Origin: a bacterium
Lineage (GTDB): Bacteria; Patescibacteriota; Minisyncoccia; UBA6257; Colwellbacteraceae
NCBI GenBank assembly: GCA_021811305.1
Contig: JAJZPD010000006.1
Span: 1 to 20,526 of the forward strand
Length of the DNA: 20,526 nt
Direction: 5' to 3'
Part shown: positions 6,518-13,194 of the stretch, piece by piece
Numbering within the stretch: position 1 is the first letter of the stretch
How the letters are laid out: each line of letters begins with the position of its first letter
Translations under genes and position numbers: made by a program
Notes under the pieces: generated by a model
Databases searched by the model: none
The model's input: only the letters and a program-made list of their open reading frames with translations
What the model was told of the DNA's origin: nothing

Positions 6518-7178
6518 CGCGCAGGTCTTCTAATTTAAACGGCGCCTGCAGCGTGGCCTCCTTGTAAGGAGTGCCGACGTCGTCGATGACCGACTGGACG
6601 CTGCCGACTTCCAATCCATATGGGAAACCCTGGCTGGCAGTAATCGCCAGATCACCGCTACTTACCGGCAGACTCTTCGGAATAAGCGTAACTCTCAGCT
6701 CTATCCCTCCGCGGAAAAGCGCGTTAACTTGCTGGCTGCCTATTCTGACCGCCATCTCCCAGTCGGGATTGAAAATCGTTTCCGCCACGCTCTCGTTTGT
6801 CGAAACGCTGGTCAGCTTGCCAACCAGCAAATTGCTGCCGTAAGTAACGACGTCTCCGACTTTCAGCCCCTGATTGCTTCCAGCGGCCAGAACGATGTAC
6901 TGGTTGTTGTTGAAAGGATAAGTGGAGTAAACCTTGACCGTGCTGGTCTGGGTTATGCTCTGGTCGAAAATCTGGACGCGCAGGTTTTCGTTTTCCTTCT
7001 GCAGTTCGGCAATCTGCTGCCGCAGCTGATAACTGGGAGTCAGTTTGTCGATAACGGTTTGGATGAACGAGGAGATGCGGAACTTTTCGGGGAAATACCA
7101 TCCGCCGAAAACGACGGCCGCCAATACCACTATCAATACCGGCGCCAGCCATCGTTTTCTGCGAACGGAGTGGGGCAT
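6495..7178 (-). CDS. mreC: Rod shape-determining protein MreC
   Basis: A 227-residue membrane-anchored scaffold that links MreB inside to PBP2 outside. Layout: basic N-terminus (RRKRW), one membrane helix (11-28), a coiled coil (about 48-72, QLRQQIAELQKENENLR), then the beta-rich extracytoplasmic MreC domain. GSNQGLKVGDVV and NPDWEMAVRI are recognisable family blocks. It begins 12 nt after the mreB stop and overlaps mreD. It is slightly shorter than typical MreC because the C-terminal Pro-rich tail is missing. Confidence 0.93.
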   Translation of the reverse strand: MPHSVRRKRWLAPVLIVVLAAVVFGGWYFPEKFRISSFIQTVIDKLTPSYQLRQQIAELQKENENLRVQIFDQSITQTSTVKVYSTYPFNNNQYIVLAAGSNQGLKVGDVVTYGSNLLVGKLTSVSTNESVAETIFNPDWEMAVRIGSQQVNALFRGGIELRVTLIPKSLPVSSGDLAITASQGFPYGLEVGSVQSVIDDVGTPYKEATLQAPFKLEDLRDVSVIHS

Positions 7179-7190
7179 ATTTTAATCAGG

Positions 7191-8237
7191 CTACAAGTTG
7201 ACCTGTCTGGGCCTCTGCTGGTTGGAGAGAATCGAGTTGTACTTCGGCATATCCTCGAGGATGATGCCCAAGCCCCTCGCCACCGAGGTCAGTGGGTCGT
7301 CGACCACCATCGTCTTCACGGTCACTTCTTTTTCAATGAAACGGTCAAGTCCGCGCAGCAAACTGCCGCCTCCCGAGACGTAGATTCCGCGCTTCAACAT
7401 GTCTCCGACCAGCTCCGGCGGGGCTGACTCGATCAGGGATTTCGCCTCGTCGACGATTGATTTCAGCGAGCGGTGAATGGCCGCTCGGATGTGGGTGTTC
7501 TTCACGAGTATTTCCCGCGGAAGGCCGGTGGCCATATCGCGGCCTCGCACCGGCATTTCCAGCTTCTCTTCGATGCCGATTGCCGAACCGATATTGATTT
7601 TCAGCTCCTCGGCCGTCGGCTCGCCGATCAATAGCTTGAACTCATCGCGGATGAACTTGACGATGTCGTCGTTAAATTTCTGCCCGGCGACCTTCAAGCT
7701 CTTGGAAATAACCGCGCCGCCGACGGAAATTATGGATATCTCGGTGGTTCCGCCGCCGATGTTGATGATCATGTTCGTGGTAGCCTCCTCCACCGGCAGC
7801 CTGGCGCCGATGGCGGTCGCGATCGGCTCTTCGACCAAGAAGACTTTTCCGGCTCCGGCGGCAACCGTCACGTCCTCGACCGATTTCCTTTCCACCTCGG
7901 TCAGGTTGGTCGGTATCGCCACCAACGCGGTGCGGTACCTGGACCAGAAGCTCTGGTTCTTAATCTTGTGCAGGAAGTGCTTGATGATTTCCTGCGTGGT
8001 TTCGAAATCCGAGATGACCCCGTTCATCAGCGGTTTGACGATAGTGATGTGGGCCGGCGTCCGGTCCAGCATCTTCTTCGCTTCTTCGCCTACGGCCAAG
8101 ATCTGCCCGGTGCGGTTATTAAAAGCAACCAATGTCGGCTCTTGAACCACTATGCCGCGGTCCTGCAGGTACAAGAGGGTGTTGGCCGTTCCCAAGTCGA
8201 TTCCGATGTTCTTATAAAAGTTTTCTAACAGACCCAT
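7191..8237 (-). CDS. mreB: Rod shape-determining actin homologue MreB (operon copy)
   Basis: A 348-residue actin-fold ATPase forming membrane-bound filaments that guide wall synthesis. Motifs: phosphate-1 loop IGIDLGTANTLLY, connect-1 VVAIPTNLT-like ALVAIPTN, phosphate-2 IINIGGGTTEISI and adenosine motif GIYVSGGGSLLRG. The N-terminus MGLLENFYKNIG can form an amphipathic membrane-binding helix, as in other bacterial MreBs. It starts 26 nt inside the 3' end of proS and precedes mreC by 12 nt. A second mreB lies at 11901-12908; this copy, in the canonical mreBCD order, is more likely to be the structural one. Confidence 0.96.
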   Translation of the reverse strand: MGLLENFYKNIGIDLGTANTLLYLQDRGIVVQEPTLVAFNNRTGQILAVGEEAKKMLDRTPAHITIVKPLMNGVISDFETTQEIIKHFLHKIKNQSFWSRYRTALVAIPTNLTEVERKSVEDVTVAAGAGKVFLVEEPIATAIGARLPVEEATTNMIINIGGGTTEISIISVGGAVISKSLKVAGQKFNDDIVKFIRDEFKLLIGEPTAEELKINIGSAIGIEEKLEMPVRGRDMATGLPREILVKNTHIRAAIHRSLKSIVDEAKSLIESAPPELVGDMLKRGIYVSGGGSLLRGLDRFIEKEVTVKTMVVDDPLTSVARGLGIILEDMPKYNSILSNQQRPRQVNL

Positions 8238-9432
8238 AGCTGACTAATTTTGAATTTTTTTCTCCTCTTTTCTTTACTTCGACTTTATCTTTGGTTTTTT
8301 CGCTGACGACCAGCCGCACCGGAAGGCCGATCAAATCCGCGTCGGCGAATTTTTCTCCAGCCGTGGCGTCGCGGTCGTCATAAAGGACCTCGATGCCGGC
8401 TTTTGCCAATTGCTCGTAGAGCCGGCGTCCCTTGCCTTTGCCAAGTTCCACGAGGTGCGCCGGAAATGGAGATATTGCCTTCGGCCAAATAATGCCCCTT
8501 TCGTCGTGGGAAACTTCGACGATCGTCCCCATCAGGCGGTTTAGGCCTATGCCGTAACAGCCCATTAAAACCTCGTTTTCTTGACCGTTCGCGCCAGAGA
8601 ATTTTAAGCCAAAAGGCGAGGAAAATCTAGTTTTCAACGGAAAGATGTTCCCAACCTCGATCGCCTTCTCTTCCCGCAGGGTCTTTGAACCGCATTTCGG
8701 GCAGGAGCCTTGCAGGTCGTCGATGACCTCGCGGTTAACGGCTATCCGGCACTTGTCGCAGATGTAAATCACGTCTTCTCCGGCCGGAGTGAGCGTTTGG
8801 AACTCGTGGGAGTATTTGGAAAAGGTGCCGCCGGAGGCGTAGGTGTAGTAGGTTAGTTTGCCGATGCCGGCGCGGTTAAAAATCCTGACATAAGCCTTTC
8901 GCGCCTTTTCGTAAAATTTTTCCAAATCCTTTTCGTCGGCGTGAAAAGAGTATAAGTCCTTCATCAGAAACTCTCGGCCGCGCAAAAGGCCGGATTTCGA
9001 CCTCTTCTCGTCCCTGAATTTGTTCTGAATCTGGAAGACTGCGACCGGCAGGTCTTTGTAGGAAGTTATGAACTTTCCCAAGAGCGGCGAAACTATCTCC
9101 TCATGGGTCGGGCCGAGTACGTAATCGGTCTTGCTGTAAAAACTCTGAAACTTGAAAAGAGTATCGTAGGCGTCGTAGCGGCCGGTGGTCTCCCAATTTA
9201 TTTTCGGCTGAAGCGACGGCATGAGGATTTCTTCGCCGCCGATGGCCACCATCTCCTCGCGGATAATATTTTCGATATTGGCCAGCACCCGCTTGCCCAG
9301 AGGCAGAAAGGTATAGACGCCGGCCATAACTTTGTCGACGTACCCCGCGCGAATCAATAACTTGGCGTTAACCGACTCCTCGTTCTGCGGATCGGAGCGC
9401 TGGGTTTTAGAGAAAAGCTTGGACTGCCGCAT
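8212..9432 (-). CDS. proS: Prolyl-tRNA synthetase, short form with zinc ribbon
   Basis: Charges tRNA-Pro. At 406 residues it is far shorter than the ~570-residue bacterial enzyme. Class II motifs are present: motif 2 about FRDEKRSKSGLLRGREFLMKD in 139-159, motif 3 GCYGIGLNRLMG (291-302), and the C-terminal anticodon-binding domain (about 325-406). Between motifs 2 and 3 the large editing (INS) domain is missing. In its place is a ~35-residue segment with Cys225/Cys228 (CDKC) and Cys244/Cys247 (CPKC), a probable zinc ribbon, followed by AIEVGNIFPL. Loss of the domain that removes Ala-tRNA-Pro suggests editing in trans or tolerance of misacylation. The gene abuts the rseP stop and overlaps mreB by 26 nt. 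rseP-proS adjacency is also common in Firmicutes. Confidence 0.95.
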   Translation of the reverse strand: MRQSKLFSKTQRSDPQNEESVNAKLLIRAGYVDKVMAGVYTFLPLGKRVLANIENIIREEMVAIGGEEILMPSLQPKINWETTGRYDAYDTLFKFQSFYSKTDYVLGPTHEEIVSPLLGKFITSYKDLPVAVFQIQNKFRDEKRSKSGLLRGREFLMKDLYSFHADEKDLEKFYEKARKAYVRIFNRAGIGKLTYYTYASGGTFSKYSHEFQTLTPAGEDVIYICDKCRIAVNREVIDDLQGSCPKCGSKTLREEKAIEVGNIFPLKTRFSSPFGLKFSGANGQENEVLMGCYGIGLNRLMGTIVEVSHDERGIIWPKAISPFPAHLVELGKGKGRRLYEQLAKAGIEVLYDDRDATAGEKFADADLIGLPVRLVVSEKTKDKVEVKKRGEKNSKLVSYGSVRKLL

Positions 9433-10455
9433 TTAATGTACATTTATAACATCTTTGACGGTTATGGCAATCATCAGGGCGAAAAGCAGCGCAAAACCGA
9501 TGGTGTTGGCTACCGCCTCGATCTTGTAATTCGGCTTGCCGCGGAACAGGCCGTTGAAGGCCAGGAAGAACAAGCGCCCTCCGTCCAAAGCCGGAAAAGG
9601 AATGATGTTGATGGCCGCCAGGTTTATGGAGATTAGCGCCAGAAGCTGAAGCACGTAGGCCGCTCCCATCTTGGTGCTTAAAGCCAGGATGTTGTAGATG
9701 CCGACCGGCCCGGTAACCTCGCTCAAAGTTCCGTAATGGCCGGCAAAAGCGCTGGCGATCATCTGATAAACCGAATAGAAGATCATACCGAAGATATTCC
9801 CGGCGGACTTCATCGCGTCCCAAACGGATTGGAAAAATCCTTCGCTGGGAATCCCGCCCTGCACGATATAAACGCCCAGGTGTCCGCCCTTGGGAGTCAC
9901 GCTCAAAGTTTCCTCTTTCGAGTTGGTCAGGAGCTTGACGGCCACGCTTTTGCCGCCGGTGCTGGAGTTGGAAACATAATTAATAAACTCGTTGACGTTG
10001 CTGAAGCCCAGAATTTCGTCGCCAGCCTTGATCCCGGCGGCGGCGGCCGGACTCCCCTTGATCACCCCCGTCACCACCACGCTTTGCGGGATGCCGATCA
10101 TGAAAACCGCGGTCAAAGCCAGCCAGCCGATCAGAAAATTCATCAGAACTCCAGCGGTCAGGACAATAGCTTTCTTGTAGGCGGGCTGGTAGAGGAAGTT
10201 GCGCTTTTTCTCTTCCGGACTCAGCTCCTTTTCTCCGGTCTCGTCTTCACCGTAGATTTTCACGAAGCCGCCGAACGGGAAGGCATTGACACTGTACAAC
10301 GTCTCCCCCTTCTTCTTTCCCCAGATCCGCGGCGGAAAACCAAAGCCGAATTCGTCGACTCTCATTCCGGAAAGTTTGGCGGCCAGAAAATGGCCAAACT
10401 CATGACCTAAAACGAGAACGATAATGAAGACTATCGCCAGGATTATCGTAATCAT
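9433..10455 (-). CDS. rseP: Site-2 membrane metalloprotease (RseP/RasP family, M50)
   Basis: An intramembrane zinc protease that cuts membrane-bound regulators or leftover signal peptides. In the 340 residues: first membrane helix carrying the zinc motif H18-E-F-G-H22, a FGFGFPPRI-like block, a hydrophobic segment near 100-120, one PDZ domain (about 125-190, with GSPAAAAGIKAGDEI), then NIIPFPALDGGR, the third ligand motif (LDG), near residue 290, and C-terminal helices. A single PDZ resembles B. subtilis RasP more than E. coli RseP, which has two. It overlaps frr by 4 nt (ATGA) and is followed immediately by proS. No anti-sigma factor target is in the window. Confidence 0.94.
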   Translation of the reverse strand: MITIILAIVFIIVLVLGHEFGHFLAAKLSGMRVDEFGFGFPPRIWGKKKGETLYSVNAFPFGGFVKIYGEDETGEKELSPEEKKRNFLYQPAYKKAIVLTAGVLMNFLIGWLALTAVFMIGIPQSVVVTGVIKGSPAAAAGIKAGDEILGFSNVNEFINYVSNSSTGGKSVAVKLLTNSKEETLSVTPKGGHLGVYIVQGGIPSEGFFQSVWDAMKSAGNIFGMIFYSVYQMIASAFAGHYGTLSEVTGPVGIYNILALSTKMGAAYVLQLLALISINLAAINIIPFPALDGGRLFFLAFNGLFRGKPNYKIEAVANTIGFALLFALMIAITVKDVINVH

Positions 10456-10979
10456 AAGTCTTTCATCTTGTTCTCAACCAGCTCGTCAACTGATTTGTTA
10501 AAAGAGTCAACTTCTTTTTGCAGACCCTCTTTGGCCTTGAACTTGGCGTTTTCGTCGGCTTCCTTGGAGATAGCCTTATTGATCTCGTCGCGGGCCATGC
10601 GCATTTTTATCCGTGCTTCTTCGGCCGAAGCCTTAATCGCCTTCTGCAATTCGCGCCGTCTTTCCTCGGTCAGCTCGGGAAATTTGATACGCAGCCCGGT
10701 GCTATCGCTCTGGACGCTGAGCCCGAGGTTGGCGGATTCTATCGCCTTAACCATCGGCGCGATGGCGCTCTTGTCCCAGACGCTAACAATAATGTCGCGC
10801 GGCGGTTCAACGCTGATCGAGCCCAACTGGTTGACGCTTAGGACGGTTCCGGAGTATTCGACTTTTACGCTTTCGACCAGCTTGGCGCTCGGCCGGTTGG
10901 TGCGGAAGCCTAAAAGCTCCTCTTTGAAATCCGCGAGAATTTGCTTGGTTTTTTCACTGAACTCTTTTTGGTAATCCAT
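10452..10979 (-). CDS. frr: Ribosome recycling factor
   Basis: With EF-G, splits post-termination ribosomes. It is 175 residues (E. coli 185). Family blocks: GFRTNRPSAKLVESVKVEYSG in about 24-44, NQLGSISVEPPRDIIVSVWD in about 50-69, and FPELTEERRRELQK followed by the long charged helix EEARIKMRMARDE. The NRPSA stretch corresponds to the usual GRASP/GRANP motif. It is the first gene of the long minus-strand operon; rseP starts in its last 4 nt. Upstream (10980-11066) is a family B palindrome, and only a weak -10 (TAATTT, 6 nt before ATG) is seen, so read-through from holB is possible. Confidence 0.96.
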   Translation of the reverse strand: MDYQKEFSEKTKQILADFKEELLGFRTNRPSAKLVESVKVEYSGTVLSVNQLGSISVEPPRDIIVSVWDKSAIAPMVKAIESANLGLSVQSDSTGLRIKFPELTEERRRELQKAIKASAEEARIKMRMARDEINKAISKEADENAKFKAKEGLQKEVDSFNKSVDELVENKMKDL

Positions 10980-10988
10980 AATAAAAAA

Positions 10989-11066
10989 TTAAATTCCAAT
11001 ATCTAAATTCTAAATTCTAAACGGCGTTTCGTGTTTAGTATTTAGTATTTCGAATTTAGGATTTTT
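10989..11066. repeat. Family B palindrome between frr and holB
   Basis: An imperfect inverted repeat of AT-rich words. The left arm has CTAAATTCTAAATTCTAAAC and the right arm GTTTAGTATTTAGTATTTCG with GAATTTAGG; the short centre is GGCGTTTC. It provides the TAA stop of holB. Similar words appear at 1717-1770 and 2737-2765. Confidence 0.65.
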
Positions 11067-11892
11067 AAATGTCGGCTGCCATGGCTTCGAGCTGCAGGCG
11101 CTTGTTCACATTATAATCCATCACCCTGGTCATTGTCTCCGTCACCGCGCGCATCGCTTTGAATTCGGGCTGCGGAGAGCGGCGCAGCAGGAGAAGAAGA
11201 TCTTCCAAAAATTCCGGCACGCTAGCCTCCTCGTCCAGAAGCTGTCTAATGATGGCCGAGCGTTTGGACTGGCTTGCCAAGAACTCCTCGGCCAGAGCCA
11301 GCGTCACGCCCTTCTCGCCGCTCAGGCGGGAGGCCGCGCCCGGCTTTCCGAACGAGAGTGCGGCGATCTTTTCCGCCTCGGCCTTCTTAAGGCCTTTTTC
11401 TTCGGCAAGCCAGGCGGCGACCTCTTTTTCCCCAGCTTTGCCAAAATAGACCACCTGGGTTCTGGAACGAATGGTGCGAAAAACCGATTCGGCGCTTTCA
11501 GCTATCAACACCAAAAGTCCGCTTTCCGGCGGTTCCTCGAGAACCTTAAGCAAGGCATTGGCGGCCTGGTCGGTCAGGGTCTCGGCTTGGTCGATTATCA
11601 CCAAACGCTTGGTTCCGCGCACCGGCTTTTCCGAAAGGAAGTAGCGGATGCGCCTAATCTGATCTATTCCGATCGTTTCCCTTTCCTCGGGGCGAACGAT
11701 CAGAAGTTCTCCGAGGACTTCGTTCTCTCCCGGAAGATCGAACCTTCCTTTTTCCAAATAATTACCCAAAGCCATTGCAAAAGAGAATTTACCGACTCCC
11801 TTTTCGCCGACAAAAAGATAAGCGTGGAACAAACCGCCTTCGTCGGCCAGGCGCTTGAAGTCCGTAACCAGCTTGTCGTGGCCGATGAGCAT
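11065..11892 (-). CDS. holB: DNA polymerase III delta-prime-like clamp-loader subunit
   Basis: A 275-residue AAA+ protein of the clamp-loader family. It has a Walker A-like G29-E-K-G-V-G-K35-F-S37 (the usual Ser/Thr after Lys is Phe), a Walker B position reading VIIDQAE (Asp101, with Gln where DEA is usual), a NALLKVLEEPP block (112-122), and S143-R-T where the sensor SRC normally sits. The four-cysteine zinc module of gamma/tau and E. coli delta-prime is absent. These features fit the non-hydrolysing delta-prime stator better than DnaX. It starts 8 nt after the stop of the second mreB with no Shine-Dalgarno sequence, so it is probably co-transcribed with it. Confidence 0.88.
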   Translation of the reverse strand: MLIGHDKLVTDFKRLADEGGLFHAYLFVGEKGVGKFSFAMALGNYLEKGRFDLPGENEVLGELLIVRPEERETIGIDQIRRIRYFLSEKPVRGTKRLVIIDQAETLTDQAANALLKVLEEPPESGLLVLIAESAESVFRTIRSRTQVVYFGKAGEKEVAAWLAEEKGLKKAEAEKIAALSFGKPGAASRLSGEKGVTLALAEEFLASQSKRSAIIRQLLDEEASVPEFLEDLLLLLRRSPQPEFKAMRAVTETMTRVMDYNVNKRLQLEAMAADI

Positions 11893-11900
11893 GGTCTGCT

Positions 11901-12908
11901 TTATTTCTTATTCAACAGAGTGCGCTGATAAACGTCGAGGTGGTCGAGGATGATTCCGGTCCCCTTAGCCACGCAGAAAATGGACTCGTCGGCGACGTAA
12001 ACCGGAACGCCGAGAAAGCGCTTGAAGAATTCGTCGATGTTGCGCAAACCAGCGCTGCCACCGGAAAGGATTATCCCCTTTTCCATAACGTCGGCCACCA
12101 GCTCCGGCGGGGTCTGGTTGAAAACTTCCTGGACCGAGGCGGCGATATCCATCAGGTGCGGGTTGAGCGCTTCGGCGATCTCATTCGAGGTTATGGTCAA
12201 GTCCTTCGGCAGGCCGGAGATAAGGTCGCGGCCGCGGAATTCGACTTCAATGCCGTTCTTGACCGGCAGGGCGGATCCGGCGGCGATCTTGATCATTTCC
12301 GCCGTCTGCTCGCCGATGACGATCGAATATTTTTTCTTGATGTAGTTGATGATCGCGTCGTCGAACTTGTTGCCGGCCACCCGCAGGGAAGACCAGCAGA
12401 CCACGCTGCCCAAGGAGATAACCGCCACCTCGGAGGTGCCGCCGCCGATATTGATGATCATATTACCGGACGAAGAGTTGATGGTGATGCCAGCGCCCAA
12501 GGCGGCGAGAAGCGGCTCGCGAACCACATAAGCATTCCTGGCGCCGGCTTCGACGGCGGCGTTGATCACCGCGCGACGCTCGGTCGCTGTAATGCCGGCG
12601 GGGACGGAGATAACGACGTCGGGGCGGACGACGTTCATGCCGCCGACAGCGCGGTTAATGAAGTATTTCAACATCGCGCGGGTGATGTAATAATCGGCCA
12701 CCACGCCCTCGCGCAGCGGCTTATAAGCCACGATGTTTTCGGGAGTGCGGCCGATCATTTCCTTCGCCTCGCGGCCGACCGCGAGCACATTGTTCTTAGG
12801 CAAACTCAAGGCGACAATCGTCGGCTCATTAATGACGAATCCTTTCCCGGGAACGAAAACAACCGTGTTCGCCGTCCCCAAATCGATACCAATTCTGCGG
12901 GTAAACAT
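11901..12908 (-). CDS. mreB: Second MreB/Mbl-like actin homologue
   Basis: A 335-residue paralogue of the operon MreB with all nucleotide-site motifs: IGIDLGTANTVVFV, DVVISVPAGITATERRA, IINIGGGTSEVAVISLG and GIILSGGSAGLRN. Its N-terminus (MFTRRIGIDLG) is shorter and lacks the obvious amphipathic helix of the first copy. Differences such as CWSSLRVAGNKFDD in place of SKSLKVAGQKFND show long divergence, not a recent duplication. It pairs with holB, not mreCD, and has its own promoter. Division of labour among MreB-type paralogues, as with MreB/Mbl/MreBH in Bacillus, is a reasonable analogy only. Confidence 0.94.
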   Translation of the reverse strand: MFTRRIGIDLGTANTVVFVPGKGFVINEPTIVALSLPKNNVLAVGREAKEMIGRTPENIVAYKPLREGVVADYYITRAMLKYFINRAVGGMNVVRPDVVISVPAGITATERRAVINAAVEAGARNAYVVREPLLAALGAGITINSSSGNMIINIGGGTSEVAVISLGSVVCWSSLRVAGNKFDDAIINYIKKKYSIVIGEQTAEMIKIAAGSALPVKNGIEVEFRGRDLISGLPKDLTITSNEIAEALNPHLMDIAASVQEVFNQTPPELVADVMEKGIILSGGSAGLRNIDEFFKRFLGVPVYVADESIFCVAKGTGIILDHLDVYQRTLLNKK

Positions 12909-12919
12909 ATAACAACGCT

Positions 12920-12948
12920 ATATTATTATGTTTGGCTGGAGGTGTCAA
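12920..12948 (-). promoter_or_regulatory. Promoter of second mreB
   Basis: The minus strand shows a perfect TTGACA (12948-12943), a 17-nt spacer and TAATAT (12925-12920). The ATG at 12908 is 11 nt from the -10, so the expected leader is only about 5 nt and has no room for a Shine-Dalgarno sequence. Confidence 0.65.
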
Positions 12949-12950
12949 AA

Positions 12951-13153
12951 TAAGCTAAAAACTAAAAGCGCAAAGCGCAAAAGAACAAAAAATCGGGCGC
13001 AAAGCTTAAAGCGCAAAGCGCAAAGCGCAAAAGTTAAAGTAGGGATTAGGGACTGGGGATTAGGGTTTAGTCCGCCATCCATCATTCGTAGTCTCTAACC
13101 CCCAACCCCTAGTCCCCAGTCGTTGTTTTTCGCTTTTAGCTTTGCACTTATTC
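12951..13153. repeat. Composite repeat: family A arms enclosing a family C palindrome, second copy
   Basis: The left family A arm is built of tandem AAAGCGC units (12951-13039, with CAAAGCG repeated several times). The TAGGG palindrome occupies 13040-13121, and the right family A arm ends GCTTTGCAC near 13150. Bases 13023-13119 are an inverted copy of 4191-4287. It lies in the divergent gap between mreB and murA. Confidence 0.8.
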
Positions 13154-13181
13154 TCCTCTGGCGCTCCGAAAAAGGCAGGCA

Positions 13182-13187
13182 TATAAT
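13182..13187 (+). promoter_or_regulatory. -10 element of murA (leaderless)
   Basis: A perfect TATAAT lies 7 nt before the murA ATG (13195), predicting a leader of 0-2 nt. No good -35 is seen (about 13159-13164). No Shine-Dalgarno sequence is present. Confidence 0.6.
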
Positions 13188-13194
13188 TGCCCAT

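Noticed and set aside
7477..8145. Long open frame opposite mreB
   Set aside because: Antisense shadow of a highly conserved gene; no motif, ribosome-binding site or promoter. The same applies to the long frame opposite the second mreB (11940-12953).
12951..13040. Repeated CAAAGCG units as a possible CRISPR array
   Set aside because: No constant-length spacers or repeats and no cas genes; it is the arm of a family A element.
13123..13194. Upstream extension of murA (FFAFSFALILLW…)
   Set aside because: It is read from family A repeat sequence; the leaderless TATAAT and the family N-terminus place the start at 13195.
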